Of a stretch of 56,433 bases of DNA, positions 1 through 7,699 are shown piece by piece (positions within the stretch are counted from its first letter, which is position 1; each line of letters begins with the position of its first letter). Origin of the DNA: Sulfurovum sp. (lineage in GTDB: Bacteria; Campylobacterota; Campylobacteria; Campylobacterales; Sulfurovaceae); assembly GCA_027063305.1 (NCBI GenBank), contig JAMORY010000012.1:1-56433 (forward strand), given 5' to 3'. Position numbers and translations under genes: made by a program. The notes beneath the pieces are model-generated. The model was not told the origin of the DNA, did no database searches, and saw nothing but the letters and a program-made list of their open reading frames with translations.

Positions 1-3
1 GTA

Positions 4-1194
4 ATGAGACTGAGTGAACTCAAAAACAAAACCCTTGTCGAAGCAGCTGCGCTTTTGGGTGTGGATGAAAAGGTTGTGGCACTCGAACGCTTCCTTGCTT
101 TGGGACTTCCGAGCAAAAAGAGTGAAGAGTACCGTTATTTTCACATTGAAAAGCTGCTTGAAGCAGACTACAATACCCTTACCTACATCCCTAAGCCCAT
201 CGAAGAGGCAGAGAAGATCATCATCGTTGATGGTGTCGTGACCCATGCACCGCACGGCATGCGTGTCTACTACGACCAGTGTCAGGCGATGGATATGGAG
301 CATTTTGACCCACTCTACTACCTAAGCCACCTGCTCAGCCCGCATGTGATCAAAATTGACCTTGACGGCGACACCGATGTGGAGATAGAGCACCACTACA
401 CACAGTCCAATGCACTCATCAACTACCGCATCGTCCTTTTCAATCAGGCAAACCGTCACGCGACAGTGTTCGAGACCTTCCATGAAGAGAAGATAGCCGA
501 CACACTGGTACTCTATGGGTATGATGTACTGGTCGCTCCCGATAGTACCCTGCGCATCTTAAAAAACCAGTATATGCAGAACAACCGCTATGCAATGATC
601 GCGTCACACAGACTCCACCTTGAGCAGCGTGCCAATGCCGTTATCAAGAGTTTTGACCTTGGCGGTGACATGGGACTGCAACTGATCAAAGCGGATCTTG
701 ACCGCTATGCCCACATCGATGCGGGACACCTGCTCTACCTCAATGCCGACTCGCAAAGAGGAACGGTGAGCAAGATCATCCACAAGGGTGAGCACTCTAC
801 CTCAGTGCAGGAGGCAAAGAACATCCTTGACGGTAACGCCAGAGGGATCTTCGATGCACTCATCAAGGTCGAGCATACCGCAAAGTGGACAAAAGCACAC
901 CAGAACTCCAAAGCGATACTGCTCGATGAAAAAGCCTACATGGCAAGTAAACCGCAGCTTGAAATCTACATAGACGAGCTCGAAGCAAGCCACGGTTCAA
1001 CCACCGGTCAGCTCGATGAAAAACAGCTCTTCTACCTGCGCTCACGCGGCATCAGCTACACAGAGGCTAGAAAGATGCTTGTTATCGCCTTTGCCAATAC
1101 GCTCATTGAGCAAGTGAAAGACCATAGACATCAGGATGTGATTAAAGAGGCGTTTGAGAAGGCGTTCTACGCTACTGCAGGAAGTAGGAAGTAG
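4..1194 (+). CDS. sufD: SufD-type Fe-S cluster assembly scaffold protein
   Basis: This 396-residue protein resembles SufD, the partner of SufB and SufC in the cytosolic SUF scaffold that assembles Fe-S clusters. The N-terminal part contains the helical segment LGLPSKKSEEYRY seen in SufB/SufD proteins, and the C-terminal half (about residues 230-380) has the beta-helix plus helical end with SHGSTTGQLDEKQLFYLRSRG, a family hallmark that includes the conserved His and the LRSRG motif. The genes that follow encode SufE and a SufT-like protein, which supports the assignment. The start is an ATG three bases into the window, so its ribosome binding site cannot be seen; sufB and sufC are presumably just outside. 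The last codons (GSRK and the TAG stop) are written by the heptamer repeat that begins here, so the original C-terminus may have been altered. Confidence 0.9.
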   Translation: MRLSELKNKTLVEAAALLGVDEKVVALERFLALGLPSKKSEEYRYFHIEKLLEADYNTLTYIPKPIEEAEKIIIVDGVVTHAPHGMRVYYDQCQAMDMEHFDPLYYLSHLLSPHVIKIDLDGDTDVEIEHHYTQSNALINYRIVLFNQANRHATVFETFHEEKIADTLVLYGYDVLVAPDSTLRILKNQYMQNNRYAMIASHRLHLEQRANAVIKSFDLGGDMGLQLIKADLDRYAHIDAGHLLYLNADSQRGTVSKIIHKGEHSTSVQEAKNILDGNARGIFDALIKVEHTAKWTKAHQNSKAILLDEKAYMASKPQLEIYIDELEASHGSTTGQLDEKQLFYLRSRGISYTEARKMLVIAFANTLIEQVKDHRHQDVIKEAFEKAFYATAGSRK

Positions 1195-1314
1195 GAAGTA
1201 GGAAGTAGGAAGTAGGAATGATAACTATTGTTACACTAAACCTTGCCTTCAATAAAAGCTTTTCAATAGAAAAGCATACCAACACTCCTCACTCCTACCT
1301 CCTACCTCCTCACT
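1177..1314. repeat. Heptamer-bounded palindromic repeat element, copy A
   Basis: A degenerate unit (GCAGGAA, from 1177) and five perfect GTAGGAA units (1184-1218) lead into a unique core, followed by an array of the inverted type (CTCCTAC-like units, about 1285-1314). The core carries the hairpin GCTTTTC-AATA-GAAAAGC (1258-1275). The core from 1219 to about 1290 matches copy B (1822 onward) with a single visible difference over about 70 bases. The element fills the space from the end of sufD to the sufE ribosome binding site. No open reading frame inside it looks real. It may be a non-autonomous mobile element or a repeat spread by another route; no transposase was seen in the window. Confidence 0.9.
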
Positions 1315-1331
1315 AAAATAAAAGGATCAAA

Positions 1332-1748
1332 ATGAATATTGAAGAGACTTTACAACAATACAAAGAGGACTTCGACCTCTTCATGACCCCCAACGAAAAG
1401 ATGGAGTATATCTTCGATCTTGGGAAGAAGCATACCACACTGCCTGAGGAAGCAAAGAATGACGACACTTTCATTGTCGGCTGTGCTTCACCTGCATGGC
1501 TTGTAGGCGAATGTAAGGATGGAAAGCTCATCCTCAGAGGAGAAGGGACATCAGAGATGGCAAAAGGGATGCTGACACTCCTTCTTGACATCTTCAGCAA
1601 CAAAGAGGTAGATGAAGTCTTAGCGTTCGATCCGCAAAGACTGAGTGAACTTGGCATCGTCGAACTCCTCTCCCCTGTGAGGCAGCAGAGCCTTGAAGCG
1701 TTCATTAAGAAAGTATATGAGTATGCACGGAAGTGTAAAGAGAAGTAG
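1332..1748 (+). CDS. sufE: SufE cysteine desulfuration accessory protein
   Basis: This 138-residue protein matches the SufE family, which accepts persulfide sulfur from the cysteine desulfurase SufS and hands it to the SufBCD scaffold. The active Cys lies in the motif VGCASPAW (about residues 49-56), equivalent to the GC(Q/A)S loop of SufE. The length is typical of the family. An AAAGGA ribosome binding site precedes the ATG. It sits between sufD and the sufT-like gene on the same strand and probably shares their transcript. The final lysine codon and the TAG stop merge into the heptamer array of repeat copy B. Confidence 0.93.
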   Translation: MNIEETLQQYKEDFDLFMTPNEKMEYIFDLGKKHTTLPEEAKNDDTFIVGCASPAWLVGECKDGKLILRGEGTSEMAKGMLTLLLDIFSNKEVDEVLAFDPQRLSELGIVELLSPVRQQSLEAFIKKVYEYARKCKEK

Positions 1749-1917
1749 GAAGTAGGAAGTAGGAAGTAGGAAGTAGGAAGTAGGAAGTAGGAAGTAGGAA
1801 GTAGGAAGTAGGAAGTAGGAATGATAACTATTGTTACACTAAACCTTGCCTTAAATAAAAGCTTTTCAATAGAAAAGCATACCAACACTCCTCGTTCCTC
1901 ACTCCTACCTCCTCACT
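1745..1917. repeat. Heptamer-bounded palindromic repeat element, copy B
   Basis: Eleven perfect GTAGGAA units run from 1745 to 1821, followed by a core nearly identical to copy A and an inverted-type array of CTCCTAC/CTCCTCA-like units (about 1885-1917). The core hairpin GCTTTTC-AATA-GAAAAGC is at 1861-1878. The left array starts inside the last codons of sufE and supplies its TAG stop. The right array ends just before the ribosome binding site of the next gene. Array length differs between copies (five versus eleven perfect units), which suggests expansion or contraction by slippage. Confidence 0.92.
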
Positions 1918-1938
1918 AATTAAAAAAGGATTTTTATT

Positions 1939-2430
1939 ATGAAAGACCCAAACGATATTCAATATGACGATATCCCCACTACCCCCGAAGAGATGGCAGC
2001 ATGGGAGGCGAAGTTCGGTAATCAGAACGACACACCTGTAGGTGGTGTTGAGAGCCGTTTTGAAACAGTAGAAGAGAAGACATTCAAACCTGAAGATGCC
2101 GAGCCCGATGAAGAGATGAAAGAGATGGTCATCGAGCAACTTAAAACCATCTATGACCCTGAACTGCCTGTAGACATCTACAACTTAGGGCTCATTTACG
2201 ATGTGGACTGCTGGAAAAACCCTGTAAGCAAACAAAGCGAGTGCAAAGTAACCATGACACTGACTTCTGCCACCTGTTCCATGAGTGAAGTGATCGTCGA
2301 CCTTGTACGTTCCATCCCTGCCCGTATGGGTGGAAAGCTGGCTTCTGTCGATGTAGAACTGGTATTCGATCCACCATGGGATCAGAGTAAGATGAGTGAT
2401 GAAGCCAAGTTGGCGATGGGGATGCTATGA
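1939..2430 (+). CDS. sufT: SufT-like MIP18/DUF59 Fe-S maturation protein
   Basis: This 163-residue protein has an acidic N-terminal extension (about residues 1-55) and a C-terminal MIP18/DUF59 domain (about 56-163) with the typical motifs TIYDPELPVDIYNLGLIYDV and TLTSATCSMSEVIVDLV; the Cys in the second motif is the conserved family cysteine. Such proteins (SufT, and PaaD in a different pathway) help deliver Fe-S clusters to target proteins. An AAAAAAGGA ribosome binding site lies upstream of the ATG. The position after sufD and sufE supports a role in Fe-S assembly. Its stop codon overlaps the stop codon of the convergent kpsS gene by six bases, leaving no room for a separate terminator. Confidence 0.85.
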   Translation: MKDPNDIQYDDIPTTPEEMAAWEAKFGNQNDTPVGGVESRFETVEEKTFKPEDAEPDEEMKEMVIEQLKTIYDPELPVDIYNLGLIYDVDCWKNPVSKQSECKVTMTLTSATCSMSEVIVDLVRSIPARMGGKLASVDVELVFDPPWDQSKMSDEAKLAMGML

Positions 2431-3639
2431 TGTAGAGGAGTAGGTTTCATCCTGCTCCAACTCTACAGGGAACATCCCATAGAAACTCCCATTAAGTTGC
2501 GTATTCTCGATCAGGTACTGTCTAAACTTCTGATACAATTGAAGATCAGGTTTTTTATGGTTACGCCAGAACTTACGTAAAGAGATACCTTTATTCGTAA
2601 GCCCTTTCATATCATAGATAGCATCACCTAATGTAATGGTCGGAATGCCGTATGAGACAGACGTCAACCCAACCGTACTGTTGATCGTTACTGTCCCTAT
2701 CGCATGCTTTAAACATGAGGGGAGGAAAACATCATGTACAACAAGAACCCGTTTATCGATACCAAGCAGTATTGCTTGTTCAAGTATGAAATTCCGGTAG
2801 TTCTTTCGTCCTCTATCTACGGGATGGTGTTTGAAAAGTAAATATCTATCATCCGGTGCATGCCGTGCAAAAGACTCCAGTACTTCAATAATGAACTTTT
2901 CTATAGAGCGATAATGGGAGTGTTGCAGGATCTGAAAATCATTATGGGTCTGCAAAGGAACAAAGTAATATCTCTTCGACAATTCACCGGTAATAAGAGG
3001 AAGGTACTTTCGCTCCGTCAGTGCGTACAATCCTTTTCTAAAGACTCCTCTGATCCCATGAAAAAGCTCCTTGATCGCAGAGAACTCCCTGTGGTGTTCA
3101 TAGTGAGGATATTTAAACTGAAAAATATTGGAGAGTCCATAGTAGAGTGCGGCACTCATGACCATTTTATACTTACTTTGCTTAGCATGCTTGGGTTCAG
3201 GCGTAGGAACTTCCTGAAGTTCATTGTAAAAAGATGCTTCTCTAGGAAGCGTACTAAAGCCGTTCACACCGAACTTTTCCAAGGTTACATAGTGAGGTCG
3301 TAAGTAGCCCTCTTCAAAAACAAAAACATCTATCCCCTTTTCAAAAGCGATCTTACGTGCAATTCTCTGATAGTATCTACAATCCCCAAAAAGGAATATC
3401 TTATCTATCTGCTTCTCTTCAAGAAAATCCGCAATATACTTCGGCCAATTCCGAGGTGTATCTCTATAAGGAATCGTATTGTCACGATAAGAAAAGAACT
3501 GATCCCCCATATTAAAACAGATCTTAAAAGTATATGCTCCACGAAGGCGAAAACGTTTATCGAGGCGTTTAAAAAAGCTTCCCATAGGACCTTGCAGCAG
3601 TAGTATGTTCTTGCCCTTGATTTCGCCTATGCTATTCAC
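2425..3639 (-). CDS. kpsS: KpsS capsule lipid-anchor Kdo transferase
   Basis: This 404-residue protein resembles KpsS, the cytoplasmic enzyme that puts the first beta-Kdo on the phosphatidylglycerol anchor of ABC-exported (group 2) capsules. Visible marks are the N-terminal LLLQGPMGSFF, the segment FVFEEGYLRPHYVTLEKFGVN (about residues 126-146, the EEGY-RP motif), the KHHPVDRG motif near residue 270, and TINSTVGLTSVSYGIPTITLG near 320-340. The length fits the family. It is the last gene of the capsule operon and its start overlaps the end of the KpsC C-terminal-half gene by eight bases, so the two are probably translated in a coupled way. Its stop overlaps sufT-like on the opposite strand. 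Confidence 0.9.
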   Translation of the reverse strand: MNSIGEIKGKNILLLQGPMGSFFKRLDKRFRLRGAYTFKICFNMGDQFFSYRDNTIPYRDTPRNWPKYIADFLEEKQIDKIFLFGDCRYYQRIARKIAFEKGIDVFVFEEGYLRPHYVTLEKFGVNGFSTLPREASFYNELQEVPTPEPKHAKQSKYKMVMSAALYYGLSNIFQFKYPHYEHHREFSAIKELFHGIRGVFRKGLYALTERKYLPLITGELSKRYYFVPLQTHNDFQILQHSHYRSIEKFIIEVLESFARHAPDDRYLLFKHHPVDRGRKNYRNFILEQAILLGIDKRVLVVHDVFLPSCLKHAIGTVTINSTVGLTSVSYGIPTITLGDAIYDMKGLTNKGISLRKFWRNHKKPDLQLYQKFRQYLIENTQLNGSFYGMFPVELEQDETYSSTS

Positions 3640-4735
3640 CGAGGAGTACCTTTATAAGCTGTTGAATTTTCCGTGATATAAAATTACGAATATCAATGCT
3701 TGTTTTATAAAAAATATCGGTATTATAACGTGTTTTCATTAGCTCAATGTTAGCAAGCGTAACTTCTACTTCACATTCTTTATTACTTAATGGATCAATA
3801 TACCTAGGATATAATATTAAAGTTGCCGCAACAAGCTCATCCAATGTACGATCTTTTACTCTTCGTTTACAAACTTTTACATCATTTGTTAATCCCCATC
3901 CAGCGTAGAAAGGCATTCCATAAGTAAATACAATCTTTCCACGTAAAAGTGATTCAAAACCTACCAAAGAAGTCATAGTGTGCACTTCATCTCCATGTTC
4001 AAGAACAGAGTCCAAACTTACATCCGTTATAACATTATCGGCAAAAGATAAAGCTTGTTCTAAAGGGATATTACCTTTTCTATTTCCCACAAGAACATCG
4101 GGGTGAGGTTTATAAATAATATAACTATCAGGTCTTTTTTTCCTTACTGCTTGAAGGAGTTCCATGTTGGTCATTCCTCCGGCACCATAAATAATAGATG
4201 CATCATCTTCAACCTGTCCGGGGACGATAATAACCTTCTGCCCTTTTTTTAGACCTTCTAAGTAAATTTTGTTATCAGGGTTTATATTGTATTTAGAAAG
4301 TTTCTTCTCAACTAAATACATTCGAAGTTTCTTAGCACGGCTACGTAGGTCATCATCAAATGAATATGTATTGAGTAGATATTCAAGATCACTCTCCTGT
4401 ATCGGGTCAAAGTATATCCCTCGACGATCAAAGACCAAAGAGTATGGTTTTGTCAGATCCGATCCCAGAGAGAGTGAACGGATAAATCCATCTTCTACAC
4501 GGTAAAGTGAAATATGGTGTGCCCTGGCATATACTTCAACTTCAGAAAATGGTTTTTTACCCCAGATATAGATCTTGCTTTCATGATCAAGTCCGTTAGA
4601 CTTTGCTTGCTCAAGTGACTGAGAAAAATAACATTTTCCCTCTTTTTCAAAAAAAGGTTTGATATATATTCTTTTCCAGAAAGAAAAGCCAAAAAGAAAT
4701 AATTTCAATTGATTTTTTTGCACGATATAACCCAT
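3632..4735 (-). CDS. kpsC: KpsC C-terminal-half Kdo transferase (separate gene)
   Basis: KpsC normally is one protein of about 670-700 residues with two glycosyltransferase domains that alternate in building the beta-Kdo linker of group 2 capsules. This 367-residue protein corresponds to the second domain: it has VEDGFIRSLSLGSDL (about residues 80-94), YSLVFDRRGIYFDP, a KPHPDVLVGNRKGN motif and the FYAGWGLT motif near the end. The first domain is encoded by the adjacent upstream gene; the two overlap as TAATG at 4733-4737. The split is clean, with each half carrying its own conserved motifs, so this looks like a gene fission, not a degraded kpsC. The start is the ATG in the overlap. Confidence 0.85.
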   Translation of the reverse strand: MGYIVQKNQLKLFLFGFSFWKRIYIKPFFEKEGKCYFSQSLEQAKSNGLDHESKIYIWGKKPFSEVEVYARAHHISLYRVEDGFIRSLSLGSDLTKPYSLVFDRRGIYFDPIQESDLEYLLNTYSFDDDLRSRAKKLRMYLVEKKLSKYNINPDNKIYLEGLKKGQKVIIVPGQVEDDASIIYGAGGMTNMELLQAVRKKRPDSYIIYKPHPDVLVGNRKGNIPLEQALSFADNVITDVSLDSVLEHGDEVHTMTSLVGFESLLRGKIVFTYGMPFYAGWGLTNDVKVCKRRVKDRTLDELVAATLILYPRYIDPLSNKECEVEVTLANIELMKTRYNTDIFYKTSIDIRNFISRKIQQLIKVLLGE

Positions 4736-5709
4736 TATATTATTTTAGGGTATTCTACCCTTCGTTGCTTTATTATCTCCATGATCGTATCGATAATATC
4801 CGAATCTCTCATTTTGTATGGATTATAATAACGTGTATAGAGAATGTATGCTCCTGCAAACAGCTCTTCTACACTCAAGTTCCGATCTCTTCTTTTTAAA
4901 ATCTTCTCTATCTCTTCACTCTTAACGTTTAACGCTACATTTCCAAGACTCCATCCTGCATAAAATGGTAGACCATACAGCTTTACCCCTTTCCCCAATA
5001 ATAAAGCTTCAAAACCCATCTGCGATGTTTGTGTATAGACCACATCAAACACTTCGAGCAGGACTATTGGATTGATGTTCTCCGTAATGACCTTGCAGTG
5101 TGCTTTAGCGTAGTCTACATCTACATTGGACTCTTTTTTCCCTGCCAGTACATCGGGGTGAACCTTCACATAGACTTCAGCATCAGGATACTCCACTATT
5201 GCATCGCGTATCATCGCTTGTGGATCTTGAGATGCCAGTCCATACCGGAGCGATGCATCACCTGCCGTCTGGGCGACGATAAGTACTTTTTTCGTACTGC
5301 TTTTCAAATATGCCGGCAGTTCAAGCGGTGCGTTGTTGTATTTGGAGATCTTATGCTCTTTGATAAGCGCTATGGCTCTATCTGCCTGCTGCATCAGTGC
5401 ACTGTCTGTTGCAAAATCGTAGGTATTTAAGATGTTTTCAAGCTTTGAAGGGGTGGTGGCGTCATAGTATATGCCCATATCATCTTCAACCAAAGAAAAA
5501 GAGGGACTCCCCTCTACACCCAAACCGATAGAGCGGATAAAACCATCTTCAAGAAGAATAAAATTACTATGGTATTTTTTTGCTAATGCTATAGCCTTTT
5601 GTCCAGACTTTTTACGTCCCCAGCCATAAAAACATATAGGTTCTTTACTTTGAAAAAAAGGAAGGAAACACTTCTTAATCTCTACAAAATTCTTACTACT
5701 TTCGATCAA
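4735..5709 (-). CDS. kpsC: KpsC N-terminal-half Kdo transferase (separate gene)
   Basis: This 324-residue protein corresponds to the first transferase domain of KpsC. It has CFYGWGRKKSGQKA, LLEDGFIRSIGLGVEGSPS, a VKVHPDVLAGKKESN motif and FYAGWS near the end, which are the expected KpsC landmarks. The first recognisable start is a TTG at 5709, preceded by AAGAAAG. The frame stays open further upstream, and a much stronger ribosome binding site (GAAGGAGA, 5741-5748) sits seven to eight bases before an in-frame GTA codon (5731-5733), so the true start may lie there or may have decayed. It is coupled to the C-terminal-half gene by a TAATG overlap, which would keep the two halves in balance. Confidence 0.83.
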   Translation of the reverse strand: MIESSKNFVEIKKCFLPFFQSKEPICFYGWGRKKSGQKAIALAKKYHSNFILLEDGFIRSIGLGVEGSPSFSLVEDDMGIYYDATTPSKLENILNTYDFATDSALMQQADRAIALIKEHKISKYNNAPLELPAYLKSSTKKVLIVAQTAGDASLRYGLASQDPQAMIRDAIVEYPDAEVYVKVHPDVLAGKKESNVDVDYAKAHCKVITENINPIVLLEVFDVVYTQTSQMGFEALLLGKGVKLYGLPFYAGWSLGNVALNVKSEEIEKILKRRDRNLSVEELFAGAYILYTRYYNPYKMRDSDIIDTIMEIIKQRRVEYPKII

Positions 5710-5770
5710 CTTTCTTGAAATAGTATAGTTTACGATAGTATCTCCTTCACCTTCTCTACTTTATTCAGAA

Positions 5771-6877
5771 TCAACGACACACACGTTCTGATAACCATGT
5801 TATACGTTCTTTATAGTCCATATTCTCGAACAAGGTATCTTCATAAGCAATATAATAGGCTTTTACCTCTTTTAAGATACCATTCGTTAGAAGAGATGAA
5901 ATATCTTGAATCAAAGCATTATTGACTGCTACATTACGATAGTATTCATCTAATAGAGGTGAAGAAGGAAGGGCTATTGGTCTATCTTTAAAAAAAACAT
6001 GTGTAGGAATCTCTCTGTCCAATAACTGCGTTTCCATTGCCGATATATCACAAAAAGCTTCCTTAATTGGAATAGTATCATCTTGCGATATATACATCTT
6101 ATTAGACTTAAAATAATAGTGAAGAGGTTTTCCTATGAATTTTAGATTTACCTCTCTTACACGTACCGTAATGCCTTCATCAATAGCATACCGTATGGAC
6201 TGATAAAGATAATAGAGATACCGTGGATCCCTATGCCCTAAGTTTGGATGTATTTGTATAACGAGATCATCTAAGTTATTCTCTTTCATATATGAAATCA
6301 AAACAAAAAAGTTTTTCCCATCTCTTGAAATACTTGTGTAGTTTTCAACTTCTAACCCACCTTCCCATGTTGGTGCATACAGAATACTTTTTGTATTACT
6401 GCTGTAGATATATTTGGCATTTCCAATAAAGGTATTTCCCATTTGAATTAGTTTCCCGTTCTCTATATCACAATTTGAGAATATACCACTTTCCAATAAC
6501 CTATCTACACCAGCCTTCCCTGCAACGATCACATAATCATAAATTCTCAATATAGGTTTGACTGAAGGCAGTTTATTACTCTCTCCATGTGTAACAAAAA
6601 TATGTTTCGCCTCCCGATGGGCCACTACTCTACAATTAGACTGAGCATTAAAAAGGTAGAAAACGATACTTTTCTCTAATTTGGGAAAATTACTATAATT
6701 TGAAAAGGTTATATAATTTATGTGATATTTACGAAGATCAGCTAGAAAAGTTTTATTTTCTCTATATAGCTTAAAAATAACGGTACAATCAGGGGTAAAA
6801 ACACCACTCTTATAATAAGAGATCAGCTGAGTGATCGCTCCTTTTATTTTCGTATCTATATAAATGTATTTTTTCAT
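5771..6877 (-). CDS. CDP-glycerol/ribitol phosphotransferase family protein
   Basis: This 368-residue protein resembles the TagB/TagF/TarL group, cytoplasmic enzymes that transfer polyol phosphate from CDP-glycerol or CDP-ribitol to a growing polymer. The key sites are present: FVTHGESNK (the HG-x-x-x-K motif) about residue 94, LYAPTWEGG about 167-175, VIQIHPNLGHRD (HP motif) about 207-218, and CDISAMETQLLDREIP near 278-293. It is shorter than Gram-positive polymerases, closer to primase-like or capsule-type members. It lies in the capsule operon with a CDP-ribitol synthase gene, so ribitol-phosphate transfer is the likely role; the exact acceptor cannot be read from sequence. Confidence 0.75.
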   Translation of the reverse strand: MKKYIYIDTKIKGAITQLISYYKSGVFTPDCTVIFKLYRENKTFLADLRKYHINYITFSNYSNFPKLEKSIVFYLFNAQSNCRVVAHREAKHIFVTHGESNKLPSVKPILRIYDYVIVAGKAGVDRLLESGIFSNCDIENGKLIQMGNTFIGNAKYIYSSNTKSILYAPTWEGGLEVENYTSISRDGKNFFVLISYMKENNLDDLVIQIHPNLGHRDPRYLYYLYQSIRYAIDEGITVRVREVNLKFIGKPLHYYFKSNKMYISQDDTIPIKEAFCDISAMETQLLDREIPTHVFFKDRPIALPSSPLLDEYYRNVAVNNALIQDISSLLTNGILKEVKAYYIAYEDTLFENMDYKERITWLSERVCR

Positions 6878-7698
6878 TTAATTTCCAATATTTTATAGAT
6901 TCTTTTAATATTTTTACCATCTTTTCCACTCATTACAGTAGTATAAAGTTTATCTCCTCTAAATGTCAAACCTTCTAGCTCCCATTTTTTTCCCTCTCTT
7001 TTAGCTAAAGATTTTCCAGTATACAGTTGGAATTTTTTTATTAAACTTCCATAAAAATCATAGATAACCAAATATTTTGGAGTTTTGATCTTTTTATCTC
7101 CAGATAATGCATATATATATCCATCTTTTACTGCTAATCCTTGAAATGCTTGTTCTTTTTGCTGTTGAACAGAAGAGAGCAAAAAAGTGTATATTGGATA
7201 AGGGTACTCCTCTGATAAAACATCTTCCGTTTTATAAATACGTATCATATTATAGTTCTTAACAACAATATATAAACCATTCTCTGAAACCGAAGGCGTA
7301 TTAAATCCAGAACTAAGCCAAACATCTCTTGTTAAGACCACTCTGCCATTATCAATCTTAAAAAATGCAACACCGTGATTATTTTTTGATGTTGTTATCA
7401 AATAATCACTATATTTTCCTTTTAAAATACTCAAGTCTTGTCCATGAGAAGAATAATTAATAATCAATTGTTTTTCTTTCTCTCCTTTCTTATTTAAAAA
7501 AGAGAGAATAATCTCTTTATCATTATTCGTTTGAGAGATAATCCAACTATTATAATAGGACGTGATTCCCTGTACTACATGCCCTGATTTATATGTGTTA
7601 TGTAACTTTACTTTTGCATATAACTTATTTTTTTGTATAAAATCAATAGCCTTAATCTCAGTTAAGCCCATAAGTATGATAATAATAATTTTATACAT
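6874..7698 (-). CDS. Secreted TagC-like beta-propeller protein
   Basis: This 274-residue protein begins with a hydrophobic signal-like segment (IIIIILMGL, cleavage perhaps after about residue 17). The rest looks like blades of a beta-propeller: VVQGITSYYNSWIISQT, FFKIDNGR, AFQGLAVKDGYIYALSGD, YLVIYDFYGSLIKKF and WELEGLTFRGDKLYTTVMSG. The QG-x-A-x-x-x-x-Y-x-Y and Y-D-x-x-G signatures recall the TagC/DinC proteins of teichoic acid loci and the related phage P68 receptor-binding propeller. It overlaps the next gene by four bases. A periplasmic or surface role with a polyol-phosphate polymer fits the neighbours, but TagC itself has no established reaction, so no function is assigned. The base composition is strongly AT-rich. 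Confidence 0.6.
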   Translation of the reverse strand: MYKIIIIILMGLTEIKAIDFIQKNKLYAKVKLHNTYKSGHVVQGITSYYNSWIISQTNNDKEIILSFLNKKGEKEKQLIINYSSHGQDLSILKGKYSDYLITTSKNNHGVAFFKIDNGRVVLTRDVWLSSGFNTPSVSENGLYIVVKNYNMIRIYKTEDVLSEEYPYPIYTFLLSSVQQQKEQAFQGLAVKDGYIYALSGDKKIKTPKYLVIYDFYGSLIKKFQLYTGKSLAKREGKKWELEGLTFRGDKLYTTVMSGKDGKNIKRIYKILEIK

Positions 7699-7699
7699 T

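Noticed and set aside
1313-1888. A 191-codon minus-strand frame with repeated PTSYFLL units
   Set aside because: It arises because the complement of GTAGGAA units has no stop codons; the protein is an artefact of the repeat and overlaps sufE fully.
1177-1917. CRISPR array
   Set aside because: Units are seven bases with no spacers, and no cas gene is present.
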